From contig CM060963.1 in assembly GCA_030765045.1 (NCBI GenBank), positions 94,842,176-94,906,175 on the forward strand: a stretch of DNA of 64,000 nt, written 5' to 3'. This DNA comes from Tenodera sinensis (lineage: Eukaryota > Arthropoda > Insecta > Mantodea > Mantidae). Each line of letters begins with the position of its first letter. Within the stretch, counting starts at the first letter, position 1. The notes below the pieces were generated by a model that was given only the letters and a program-made list of their open reading frames with translations, was not told the origin of the DNA and made no database searches. Of the stretch, positions 1 to 8,878 are shown piece after piece. A program made the position numbers and the translations under genes.

Positions 1-400
1 TATTTCGTAGTTATCTGTTATTTCCTTTGTTACTAGGTATTTGCAATGTCGTTTCGTTTAGTTCCTTACTTGCTCACACGATGTTCCATTTGGAAATATA
101 ACTTTCAGTTACTTAGTTTAAGAATAAGGACTGCCGAAAAAATTAACAGAATTCGGTTCTCACTACCCTATGTGAATGCTACAGTATTCTGACATTACTG
201 TCACTTGTCAACTTAACATCAACAGTGTTAGTCGTCTTATTCGTGGATCATCATTATTTACATACAAAATAGGGATAAATGACACAGCACAGAATTAAAC
301 GGAAGCTGGTTTTCAATAAATTTAAGGTGAAGAAACTATTAGTACTAAGCTTATCTAAAGAAAAGCATACATCAAGTGTGAAAGTGACATCGTATGTATC
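1..400. repeat. Dispersed repeat, copy 1 (pairs with 10.7 kb)
   Basis: This stretch aligns by eye to 10728-11085 in the same orientation. Shared blocks include 'gttccatttggaaat', a 'gttatttc' block near the start, and 'caataaattta' followed by 'tttatctgaagaaa'-like sequence in the same order with small indels. It lies directly upstream of the LINE ORF1 at 637, so it may be the 5' untranslated part of that element, but the 10.7 kb copy carries no ORF1. The left edge is cut by the window. No coding potential is seen. Confidence 0.6.
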
Positions 401-636
401 TAGATGTGTTATGCAGCATGTTTTCAAGGTTAATTAAAGATTAAAGGTTCCTTAGGGTAATTTATCTCGATAATATTAATCATCAGTACCACAGGTACAA
501 GTGTGATTACTAGCAAAGTTTGTATCTTGGTTTTACTCTATAATATTTAAAACACAATCGAACCACAAAACACGACCACCTACAGCAAGCGCTAATCACT
601 GAATCTCACGATGAACTTACAGTTAAAGACTATGCA

Positions 637-1782
637 ATGGCAATAAGTAAACTAATCGATACAAGCAACATTTGGTATATATCAAGCATTTGCAATTCCA
701 GATTATGTGTCTATCTCTCAAGTGTCAAATTGATCGACGATTTAACACCAAAACACACTGAAATACAAGTTAACAATATATCTTGCCAATTAAGACCGCT
801 AATAACACCGAATAGGGGGATTGTACTCTCAAACGTGTGCCCTGTCACATCAAATGATACAATACTTAAGGCATTAAATGAATGTGGAGTCAAACCAGTG
901 TCAGTATATAAGGGCAGGAATCAACAAACCTGGTTTTCCCATATCTTAAATTTTAGAAGAGAAATGTATGCCTCCCTAGATGACCTTGAGAAATTACCTC
1001 CTAGCTTTAACATAAACTACGAGGGTGTAGACTATTGCATTTACGCCACTTCCGACACATCTACCTGCTTTTTATGCAAACAAAGACGACGCCTGACTAA
1101 ATATTACAAGCATGATTTTCATCTACCACGCGAAGATACTAAGTTTCCACTGAAAATTCCAGAGCCTAAGAAATTTAATAGGTTTCACACAAAGGAACAT
1201 ACAGGTACATCACTATCTCCCAGTGAAGAAGGGAATACAAACAAGGAGAAAAATGCTTCCGTACCAAAAACTCAATCTAAATGCCACACAGCAGCAAGGA
1301 AGCTTGGAATTTTTAGTCTAAAACACCCTATTCCGACTTCCCTCTCTAGCGAAACTTCTATAGAAATAACTACTGCTAAAATACCATCACTAGCTGATTC
1401 GTTCGAACCCAAAGAAGATCTTTCTGAGGATCGCGATGCTGAAGAACAGTTTCAATCTCAGATAAAACATACTGTTAAAAAGGCAAGGAAATCGGTCAAA
1501 ACCGTCATAGAAACAGAGCCTCACAGCTTTACTCTCAATTTTCTCCAACACAAAAGTTTCTTTGAAAATATTGTAGGTAATACTGATGTAGGTACAGAAT
1601 GTAAAATGAAAATCGGGAATACTCGAGTCCAAAAAAGCTGCTTACCGCCTTTAATTCCACAGGATATAAATGAATGGAATGGACATTTCTACAGGTTACA
1701 GGTTATCTTACCTTTATTCCACATACAGTATAGTTTGACGAATCTGGAACTCCCCAAGTGGCGAAAATTCTCTTTAATATAA
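637..1782 (+). CDS. ORF1 (gag-like) of an insect non-LTR retrotransposon
   Basis: This open frame of 381 codons is the longest non-microsatellite ORF in the window. Residues 53-67 (RPLITPNRGIVLSNV) and 102-124 (HILNFRREMY...LPPSF) match the layout of ORF1 proteins of insect Jockey/I-type LINEs, in which an RRM-like segment precedes CCHC zinc knuckles. Such proteins bind element RNA and act as chaperones in the RNP. Here the knuckle begins correctly with C144-F-L-C147, but the expected His is Arg152 and the expected last Cys is Tyr157; each is one transition away from the normal codon. The C-terminal half is Lys/Ser/Glu-rich with no recognised fold. No intact ORF2 follows, because the next RT relic starts about 900 bp downstream and is heavily broken. 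I infer a dead or domesticated copy that has kept its frame. The start is the first in-frame ATG. Confidence 0.65.
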   Translation: MAISKLIDTSNIWYISSICNSRLCVYLSSVKLIDDLTPKHTEIQVNNISCQLRPLITPNRGIVLSNVCPVTSNDTILKALNECGVKPVSVYKGRNQQTWFSHILNFRREMYASLDDLEKLPPSFNINYEGVDYCIYATSDTSTCFLCKQRRRLTKYYKHDFHLPREDTKFPLKIPEPKKFNRFHTKEHTGTSLSPSEEGNTNKEKNASVPKTQSKCHTAARKLGIFSLKHPIPTSLSSETSIEITTAKIPSLADSFEPKEDLSEDRDAEEQFQSQIKHTVKKARKSVKTVIETEPHSFTLNFLQHKSFFENIVGNTDVGTECKMKIGNTRVQKSCLPPLIPQDINEWNGHFYRLQVILPLFHIQYSLTNLELPKWRKFSLI

Positions 1783-1845
1783 GTAAGTGAGGTGTGGATG
1801 CAGGACCTGCAGTAAATTAGCAATTGTTTTCTCTTCATCTTGCAG
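1783..1845 (+). other. Intron-like segment abutting the ORF1 stop
   Basis: The base after the ORF1 stop codon opens a consensus donor (gtaagtgagg). A pyrimidine-rich run ending in 'cttcatcttgcag' then gives a strong acceptor at 1845. The 63-bp length is plausible for a small insect intron. It may be chance or a real 3' UTR intron; there is no transcript evidence. Confidence 0.25.
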
Positions 1846-2076
1846 GTTTGTCTAGAATTATGATATGAGCAGTAAACTTTATTACAACTATAACTAAACC
1901 ATTCAATACCAATAGGAAAATGATCATATGGCTAGTCTAAAACGTAAGAGATGCTAAAAGAAGCATAGGAGACTCAAGAAAAATTCAATTGTAATTCGGG
2001 GTTTTGGAATAAATATTTAACATTTTAAAAACAACATTTGTTGGAAATTGATCTAATCCCTACATATCAAGGCTGA

Positions 2077-2247
2077 CGAACGTTGCTCAGTAGGTGTGAA
2101 CCCATTTCCCCACTTCCCCTCTCTTCGTGACTACGAAAGCCGAAAATTAGGGAAAACAAAGCACAAAACTGGTTCTAGCTAAAAAAGCGTACTACTGTAG
2201 TTGTGGAGGGGGGAGAGTCCTCTCTTCACACCTTGGAGGAACGTTCG
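2077..2247. mobile_element. MITE-like element with about 24-bp inverted ends
   Basis: The left end (2077-2100) and the reverse complement of the right end (2225-2247) share cgaacgtt, a short variable middle and ggtgtgaa/ttcacacc, bounding about 171 bp without coding capacity. A C-rich left subterminal run faces a G-rich right one. This fits a small non-autonomous terminal-inverted-repeat element. No target-site duplication was clear, so the family is unknown. Confidence 0.45.
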
Positions 2248-2642
2248 ACAAACGCTATGCGAGGTAAGGCCTAAAAGATACACCGGTACCGTTAGACAGC
2301 CAATATAATTTGAACTTCAACAATTCCTTAAAAATAGCAAGAGATTCTACACTTAATTGAATTATCTATTTATATCGTGCAAATGGGTGACTTTTTTGTT
2401 GCAAATGTTAGACTTTACACCAAAAGAAAGAACTCCATATTCTTGTGATACGACAGCAACATAATTTGTGGTAGTGTTTTCAAGCTAGATATGCTCAACG
2501 ATTTGCAATTATCTCCCGAAACAGAGGCCCCATGAGAAATCATTGGTGAAACAAGTATTCTTGTGTCTGGTTCCAAGCCAAAGCTGCTCAAACATTTTAC
2601 ACTTTAGTAACTTACTTGCACGAAAGGTTACTCTCTGGCCTG

Positions 2643-2660
2643 GCAAGGGATATCCCTTGC
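2643..2660. repeat. Perfect 18-bp palindrome
   Basis: The sequence gcaagggatatcccttgc is its own reverse complement. It sits just upstream of the RT relic. No function is assigned. Confidence 0.7.
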
Positions 2661-2689
2661 ATATAATTAATGTTATTTAGAGTTTATAT

Positions 2690-3540
2690 CACGACTCAAG
2701 AATAGTTATAAATATAAATGGAACAAAAACAGAAGAAATAAACACGAATCAGGAAGTTAGACAAGGATGCAGTTTATCCCCAACACTCTTCAATATTTAT
2801 TTAGATGATCGGATTAAGAAATGAAAACAGAAATTAACTGAGGGATAAAACTATGAAAAACTACATTTATAAATGTCCTAAAGCATGCTTATGATGTCGT
2901 GGTCATACAGAATAGTGAAGAAAATCTACAAAGAGCAGTGATTAAATCGTATACAGTAAGTAAGGAGTATAATTTAAAGTTATTATAAAAACTAAAATAA
3001 TGCACACCAGGGGAAATATCCTTAACCGTTCTAAGATTAGTATGGGAAGAAAATCTGTAGATAGAGATAATGATGTAGAACATAAATAAGCTTCAACAAA
3101 ATTTTGGAACAATAAATAGAACTCTAAGGGATAAAATGCGAAAAGAAACAACATTGCAATTATATAAGACAATGGCAGTATCAATTTTGTTATATGGAAG
3201 TGAATCATGGATTTTAAAACAGGACAGAAGTAAGACACAGCACAGAAATGAGATTAAAGGCTGTACAAGAAGAGATCTAATAAGAAATGTAGATATATGT
3301 GAAGAACAAAATATTTTTTTTAATGACGGAATTGAAGAAAATGAAAACAGTTGGAAGGAACATAGGGAGATAATATACGAGGATGGAATAACCAGGATCG
3401 TGTATAGTTACTCGTAAACCTCTAGGTAAAAGAGACGTTGGACGCCCAAGGAAGAGGTGGGTATGTGCTTATAATTGAGTGAGGACGGAGCAGGCTATCA
3501 GCCTAATCCCTGGAGTGACGATGAAGATGAACATGACCAA
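2690..3540 (+). pseudogene. Decayed LINE reverse transcriptase (ORF2 relic)
   Basis: Several in-frame segments separated by stops read as the palm and C-terminal part of a LINE RT. Around 2752-2808 the frame gives VRQGCSLSPTLFNIYLDD. At about 2883-2941 the expected YADD box is eroded to AYDVVVIQ followed by NSEENLQRA. Residues LQLYKTMAVSILLYGSESW lie at about 3154-3220, and GKRDVGRPRKRW follows near 3424-3460. These blocks occur in the order known for RTE/CR1/Jockey-type ORF2 proteins, which copy RNA by target-primed reverse transcription. Stops, frameshifts and loss of the catalytic box show it is inactive. An unbroken stretch of 93 codons (3136-3417) is a remnant, not a gene. Confidence 0.8.
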
Positions 3541-3630
3541 TAACTTAAATATCTATTCATTCAAAGAATAAACTTAACATCTTCCCTTGTCCAGTGTGCA
3601 CTAGCAGCCGCCACAATGGGACGTGGTCAG

Positions 3631-3690
<60 letters not shown>

Positions 3691-3699
3691 TGTGTGTGT
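3631..3699. repeat. (GT)n microsatellite
   Basis: About 69 bp of GT repeats with one GG interruption and an early TAT interruption, flanked by G-rich sequence. Confidence 0.95.
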
Positions 3700-4306
3700 A
3701 GAGGGGGGGCTGAGAGAGGGATATGTCTGTGACCTTTCTCTTTCTAAAAGAAAGGAAGGAATTCGTAATATCCTTTTTCTAGAGCCAACTTTTATTACTT
3801 CGCATTTCATTTCAAGCAACTTTTAACATTCTTTTGACACAAATTAACACCGTCTTCTACTCACGCTAAGAAAACGGATAGAGCTAAGCGGTAGAACTGG
3901 ATATCTCTTGGACGAATTATCTATGTAGTTTCTAACTTTTGGTTTTGAATGTTTGCGCGCATAAAGCAAAAGAAGTCTACATTTGAGTAAAGAATTCAAT
4001 TAAAGACGTGAGGTTTAAAATGTGAATTAATTCCATGGAAATTTTTCATTTTGAATATATTGTGACGCCGTGCGCGGCGCAAAACAAAGGACTGTCGGGG
4101 CTGAGCTACTTCACACTAATATCAGGACGGCGAGCAAACAAAGGCCTGCAAGCTGCCTCGCGCAACTGTTTGTGTGTGCGTGACTAACAACAATCAGAGC
4201 GGGAGAGCCAGATAGGGTTTTCCCCAGAGCTGTCGAGAAAGATCTGGCAAGTCATTGCTGAGGCGTGTGTGGAACTCAAGAATGGTCCGTGTGACATCGT
4301 CCTCTC

Positions 4307-4315
4307 TATATAAGG
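4307..4315 (+). promoter_or_regulatory. TATA box of the split LTR
   Basis: TATATAAGG follows a 'gacatcgtcctct' stretch resembling the 'acgtcatt' block before the TATA boxes at 26975 and 32800. Transcription would be expected to start about 25-30 bp downstream, which is where the Jockey-like insertion lies. Confidence 0.55.
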
Positions 4316-4329
4316 AGGTGAAGAAGCAG

Positions 4330-4345
4330 CACGGACATGAGTCGG
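4330..4345 (+). repeat. 16-bp target-site duplication, left copy
   Basis: cacggacatgagtcgg is repeated exactly at 5217-5232. The two copies bracket the LINE fragment, as expected after target-primed insertion. Confidence 0.85.
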
Positions 4346-4843
4346 ATCCCCTGGCTCACTACGGCGAAGTATCTCGGTGTCACGTTGGACCGGCGGCTAA
4401 CGTATAGGCATCACGTCAGGGGCAAAGTACTACAAGGTCACGCAGCCCTACGGCAGTTGTATCCCATCCTCAGCTCCAAAACCATGCCCATTCGCCTGAA
4501 ACTCCACCAGTATCGTGCGATCATCCCGCCTCTGGTCCTGTACGGATGCGAGATCTGGGGAGTGGTGGTAAAGTCCACCTTCATCAGACTCCAGACGTTG
4601 CAGAATCGGGCATTAAGGATGATCTATGCCACTGGTTGGAGATTTCCTGCCCACATCCTTCACGAACATTCCGGCATCCCGTACATTGTCGACGTGATTA
4701 AAACCCGCCCTCGAACAATGTACAACAAACTCCAGAACCACCCTAATCCACTGGTGAACACTCTGGGACAATATGACCAGAGAGAGCCTCGCCGACTACC
4801 ATCTAAAAAATTACCGAAGGACATCTTAAGTCCAACGGGCTAA
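4337..4843 (+). CDS. ORF2 C-terminal fragment of a Jockey-like LINE
   Basis: The 168-codon frame has the hallmarks of the region after the RT palm in Jockey-clade ORF2: TAKYLGVTLDRRLTY (residues 9-23), PLVLYGCEIWG (64-74), LQTLQNRALRM (84-94), and NPLVNTLGQYD (137-147) near the end. The catalytic RT and endonuclease domains are absent, so it encodes no active enzyme. The first three codons (ATG AGT CGG) belong to the host LTR's duplicated target site; the element proper begins with the fourth. The LTR thus donated the start codon. The frame is intact to its natural stop, suggesting a fairly young insertion. Confidence 0.8.
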   Translation: MSRIPWLTTAKYLGVTLDRRLTYRHHVRGKVLQGHAALRQLYPILSSKTMPIRLKLHQYRAIIPPLVLYGCEIWGVVVKSTFIRLQTLQNRALRMIYATGWRFPAHILHEHSGIPYIVDVIKTRPRTMYNKLQNHPNPLVNTLGQYDQREPRRLPSKKLPKDILSPTG

Positions 4844-5216
4844 TTTTCGAAGATGGGAAAGGCAAAATGAATATCTGTACTTAAAACAGAGTAAAACGCC
4901 TAACTCAGATCACCTCTCAGTGAGTGACTGACGGCCAGAACCAGGAGGAGATTAGCGCGTCACCTGATTGACTAACCAGCCAATCAGCATGTATGGGCAG
5001 TGCCCGTTCATGGACCAATCCCTACCAACATCCGTCTTGTCCCTAAAAATACCCCTGATCCCAAACATTCCCAGAGATTAAATCCCTGTAGACCAAAACA
5101 CCATACTATCGCGCAGGTAAAGCCGTATAACGGCTAGGTACTGCGGTAAAGACACTTCGGGTGGGGGAATAAGCTTCCCCACTCGACTCGAACTGCCTCT
5201 GGAGCCTCTGGAGCCT
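4346..5216 (+). mobile_element. 5'-truncated Jockey-like LINE inserted in the LTR
   Basis: This 871-bp segment lies between perfect 16-bp direct repeats. It contains only the C-terminal end of an ORF2 plus a 3' UTR, which is the usual outcome of incomplete reverse transcription. The right end carries a short tandem unit (gcctctgga twice, then gcct) instead of poly(A). Its base composition is clearly more GC-rich than the surroundings. Confidence 0.8.
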
Positions 5217-5232
5217 CACGGACATGAGTCGG
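5217..5232 (+). repeat. 16-bp target-site duplication, right copy
   Basis: Exact second copy of the 16-mer at 4330-4345; after it the LTR resumes. Confidence 0.85.
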
Positions 5233-5503
5233 TCAGTGTGCCCATGGGTATGAGACAGCTGCGCGTGTGTCGGTGCGTCGTAAAGAAGATTCAGTGGGCG
5301 TCGAGTGGATGTAACGTCGTAATGTATGAGGGACAGCAAAAGTTAAGAAAGACACTGAAAGGATTGACTTAAGGATACGTGAAGTAAACAGTGGTGAGTT
5401 GTGATAGCGCGAAATACTGTAGACTGTGTTATCTGTATATTTGTGATAAACTTTTAGAAGACAATAAAGTAATAGAAAAGCAAATGGACCATATTTTGTC
5501 ACA

Positions 5504-5524
5504 CTGGTGCCGAAGTGGGATTCG
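5504..5524 (+). other. Putative tRNA primer-binding site
   Basis: Immediately after the LTR end, tggtgccgaagtgggattcg is complementary to a tRNA 3' region: tgg pairs with CCA, and gtgggattcg pairs with a T-arm of the cgaatcccac type, as in Leu or Ser tRNAs. The exact primer tRNA is an inference. Confidence 0.5.
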
Positions 5525-5639
5525 TTGAATTGTTATTTTGTTACAATTCATTATTTACTTAGCGTGCATATTAGCATAATAGTTGTAGTGTATGGCGGCT
5601 ACTACCGTCTAGGAGGAAGGGATGGCATAAATGAAACAT

Positions 5640-5885
5640 ACACAGGCCGTAGACGTGCGGAAGTTTCTAACAGTTCCTGGCTTGAAGACTTGCAGCATTG
5701 CAGAAGCACCCCAGAGAGCGATGAACGATTCGTCCTATTAAGCAGCCCTGCACAGGGAATACTCCTATCTTGGAGCAAGCTCCACGCCATCTGTCCGGAA
5801 CCCACACGCTATTTCATTTGTCACGATACCTAGAAACACACATGAAAGATGTGAAGGAAACGGAATGAAAGGTAAATGAAGGAAA
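5640..5885. repeat. Dispersed repeat, pairs with 61.7 kb
   Basis: This block shares 'gcggaagtt', 'cgccatctgtccgg' and 'tgaaagatg' followed by 'aaggaaa.ggaatgaaa' with 61660-61915, in the same order and orientation. It is GC-richer than its flanks. The short ORFs on either strand here look like accidents of a noncoding repeat. It lies where the LTR element's internal region would be, so it may be part of that element or an insertion into it. Confidence 0.6.
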
Positions 5886-5954
5886 GAAAATCGTGATAGA
5901 TAAGAAACCACTTCGACAGTCGTCTACCAGGTAAAACAAGTAGAACCCTGAGGT

Positions 5955-6030
5955 GGATAAGCGGCCGCAGGGAATCAAATCGGGGACCTGCAGAATGCGA
6001 ACGCTATAGGTTACTACGGAGCCAACACGT
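5955..6030 (-). repeat. tRNA-like (SINE head) remnant
   Basis: Read on the minus strand, gttggctccgtagt resembles a Pol III A box and gatttgattccct a B box, in the right order about 30 bp apart. No acceptor stem can be drawn, so it is not a tRNA gene. A decayed tRNA-derived SINE head is the likely origin. Confidence 0.4.
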
Positions 6031-6105
6031 TTGATATTAATAAGCATGCAAATTATATTCCATAAAAACAAATTGATCAATTAAAAACATGGAAATTTTT
6101 AAGTA

Positions 6106-6318
6106 TTTTAATGGCACTGTAAAAAAATGTTTGAAGAACAAAGCAGGTAAAGATACAATACTAAAATTTTGCAAAGTAATAGTATCAAAATTAATGTATG
6201 GGTTATGAGAGGGAAAAATAAAAGGAGACTTGAAGTAAACGGAATGAAGCTTTTAAGAATAGTGGCAGGATATGAGTGTAGACTACAAAAGAAATGAAGA
6301 TGTAAGAAAAAAATTACA

Positions 6319-6357
<39 letters not shown>

Positions 6358-6412
6358 ACACAATCCTAGTGAAAAAATTAAAGAATATAAAGTTAAAGTC
6401 AGAAGATGAAGA
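6106..6412 (+). pseudogene. LINE RT C-terminal relic split by a CA array
   Basis: Frames read TILKFCKVIVSKLMYG, then MKLLRIVAGYECR and YKRNEDVRKK before the CA array, and KIKEYKVKVR after it. These blocks match the segment just downstream of the RT palm seen also at 3154 and 29560. The CA array at 6316-6360 interrupts the relic. Confidence 0.65.
6316..6360. repeat. (CA)n microsatellite
   Basis: About 45 bp of CA with TA interruptions, inside the RT relic. Confidence 0.9.
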
Positions 6413-7080
6413 AGTAGTATGAATATATTTTATTTTGAAACTATATAGTTTCAGTGTGACGCTTAATATTAATTTTTCTTGAATACCACTCATTTATACA
6501 CGAAAATGGAGCTTTAAAACATTAAAAAGTTTCTTAAGCTTCTGCTAAAAATTATACTAGCAAATCAATTTATCAGTTACATGTAAATATTATTAACTTT
6601 GGTTTATCTCTCAACTGTTAAGAAACCTTAGGAGTAGGGCTTAGAGATCATATTAAAATTTGCAGAGGTGTTTAATAAAAATATAAGTTATTACCTTCCA
6701 AGAGGAATTTTAATATAAACGTAACAACTTCTGCAACTGGAGAGAAACTCCAGTGAAGTGAAGAAAAGTATTAAACTGGGGTTAACAGGTTATTGTATTT
6801 TGGAAGCTGGCGCAGGAAGAAGGTTCACTTGGTCTATGAGGAAAGTTAACCAGACACATAAATTGAGAATTTTATTGTACGCGAAGGGGGGGGGGGGGAT
6901 ATTTCTTTGAAAGCATCGTGACCATAGCGCCCTCACTGCTATATTATCCTTGTAACTTTCTAATGAGTGAATAACAAAAACTTCATTTACACTTAAGTAG
7001 CTCACTGGCACTAAATGTTGAGTACTATAAGAATCCGCAGTTCTTTTTGGGTTATTCCTTGAGCACTGAAACAACCCTCA
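6413..7080. other. No recognised feature
   Basis: AT-rich DNA. It includes a run of 13 G at 6886-6898, which could form G-rich structure. No coding or repeat signature was recognised. Confidence 0.5.
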
Positions 7081-7320
7081 CTTTGAGATTCTAAGGCTTT
7101 CGCGGCCGGTGTCAATATTAGAAACAATATATTCAGGGCTTATGGGCCGTGGTCTACTGGGCTTCTTCTTCTTCCCAGACGTTTTTTCTGCGACTACGGC
7201 AGACATCATCAGTGGCGGAGAGGTCGAAGTATCCTAGTGGAGATTTCAACACAGTTGCTGTTTCTGAGGCGGTAATCTCGTGTTGCTAGAATTCTAGCGG
7301 AAACATATAACACAATCACT
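7081..7320 (-). mobile_element. Retroelement 3'-end-like block with hammerhead-like motif
   Basis: GC-richer than the flanks. On the minus strand it reads CTGATGA (7206-7212), then a hairpin with arms tctgc/gcaga (7199-7203 and 7187-7191), then aaaaacgtctgg. This is the order of a minimal hammerhead ribozyme, but the GAAA core reads AAAA. Such motifs are known from Penelope-like elements. The element itself is not readable as protein. Confidence 0.4.
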
Positions 7321-7330
7321 AAACACTAGC

Positions 7331-7530
7331 CAGAAGCTAACGACTTGCAGGTGTATACCTGTGTAGCACTAAATATAAGCATAAAGATTTCCGAATGACA
7401 CATAACATAACGACTAGCAGGTCTATAGCTGTGCAACATTAGACATAAGACTCCACGAATATTATACATTAACCTAACATTAAGCTAACAATCTAGCTAA
7501 TGACTGGCAGGTGAATGCCTGTGCCAAAGC
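7331..7530 (+). repeat. Three diverged tandem units with hairpins
   Basis: Three units share 'taacgact.gcaggt......ctgtg' and 'cattagacataa'-like sequence. Each has a small hairpin at 7348-7361 (caggt-gtat-acctg), 7418-7431 and 7508-7521 (cagg-tgaatg-cctg). Spacing is 70 then 90 bp. The function is unknown. Confidence 0.55.
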
Positions 7531-8060
7531 TACACATCAAATGCATGTAATTCGCTTGGTCCTGTCCAGGTTTCATGGACATTACCAAAAAAGTAACGTT
7601 TGACGCGCTCGCATGCACAGCATGCCAGCTTAACAGCATTCAATTACTAACCGGGGTGCTATATGGGACCCGACTAACGTGGGACACGATGATAGACGAG
7701 AAATTAGCATTACACGAACTAACACATGGAGGGATTTTTAGTGAGTAACTCTCCCCCCTCAGGGCGTAGGGACCCTCACACTGTTGGCCATAGCATGTGG
7801 CCCTTCGCCTGTAACGGGGTTTTCCCCTCCACAGTTAAAAAAAATGTAACCTCGTGCCCTCCGACTTAAGGAGTGGACTGGCAAATAGCCGCTAATTACG
7901 CAAGGTTCTCCAAAGAGAGATGGTTGGACATCCCTGGGATAGATGTTTGCCTGGTTATTATTTTGGCTCAGCCCAGCTGCAAGGATAGACTATTTAGTTG
8001 TGGTAATATCACCCCAAGTGGCTGATGACCTCGGGCGTACGGATTAAAATAAAGGTTTTG
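7531..8060. repeat. GC-rich repeat block; part shared with 61.4 kb
   Basis: Positions 7861-7945 align to 61410-61490, including 'aaagagaga.ggttggacatc'. The block has cytosine runs around 7753 and 7826 and ends in 'gctgatgacctcgggcgtac' followed by an AT-rich tail, which suggests a transposon 3' end. No ORF of note. Confidence 0.5.
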
Positions 8061-8878
8061 AGTTTTAATTAATAATCCAATGAACGTTGTGTGAATGGGT
8101 TTTATTCACTTTCTTGGTCACTTTAACACACTCAAGCTATTCCTGGCAAATCGTGAAACGGAAAGCATTTGCGATGTTTATATCTGCATTGGCTTGCGCT
8201 GACATGCGCTTTTCACAGTCAAAATCTGGTGGCGCGAATCTTATTCAAAATCCTCTCACGCCTCTCAGTAAAATTATACAACTGGTTTATCTGCCTGGGT
8301 ACTCGTTCTTAATGCCTTCGGAATTTTGGGAAGCTATTTCTTCCGCAGTGGAGAATTTTCATTCAACACGACGACACTATAATTGTCGAGTATTGCTTAC
8401 TTAATGCCAGTTACTCTTTTAGCAGAATGCATTTTAATAATTACTTTATTCGCGACGCACTTTGCGCGCCAAATCTTCAGGCTGGATGGATTTTGTGTCG
8501 GTTACGTCGTTGGCAGATGGCGATATTACTCTAAATTATGCTGCTTTTTATACCTTTTACTCTTACTTCAACCTTTTCTTGGAATATTCTTTCTATTGGT
8601 GAGAGATTCGTGGTTCTGTAGCATCGCTTGTAGAGTGTCGTCATTTGGGGTGATTTCTAAAATATGTGACATTTTTGTACGTATGAGTTTGACAAAGAGA
8701 GAATAGAAATTTATCCCTTTACAACATAACAAAGGGCTACCAAGGACTACGCTCAAAATTCGCAGTTTCGGCCTCAAATCGCCTTGCCAGTTGTACAGCA
8801 TTTGTACACCATGATATATGATTAACAAAAATATTAATAACATTACAGTAATATTATAATAAAGTACTTATACCTACA
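8061..8878. other. Unrecognised region with two short ORFs
   Basis: Plus-strand frames at 8087-8404 (105 codons) and 8383-8706 (107 codons) overlap in different frames. Neither shows a known motif; the second is hydrophobic by composition. They may be parts of an unnamed repeat. I do not call genes here. Confidence 0.35.

Larger units (their letters stand above)
4061..5503 (+). mobile_element. LTR of a retrotransposon, split by a nested LINE
   Basis: Removing the insertion and one copy of the duplicated target site leaves an LTR of about 556 bp. It begins TGTGACGCC, carries a TATATAAGG box at 4307-4315 and an AATAAA at 5463, and ends in TTTTGTCACA. The same start, TATA and end architecture recurs in the solo LTRs at 26.8 and 32.6 kb, which supports one LTR family. 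The bases after the end are ctggtgccgaagtgggattcg, like a primer-binding site, rather than a target-site duplication, so this is probably a 5' LTR with the start of its internal region. No gag-pol is readable downstream. Confidence 0.7.

Noticed and set aside
7200..7400. Reading the tandem hairpin units as a CRISPR-like array
   Set aside because: Only three units, diverged repeats, unequal spacing and a eukaryotic context.
8013..8040. gctgatgacctcgggcgtac as another hammerhead core
   Set aside because: CTGATGA is present but no stem II or GAAA follows.
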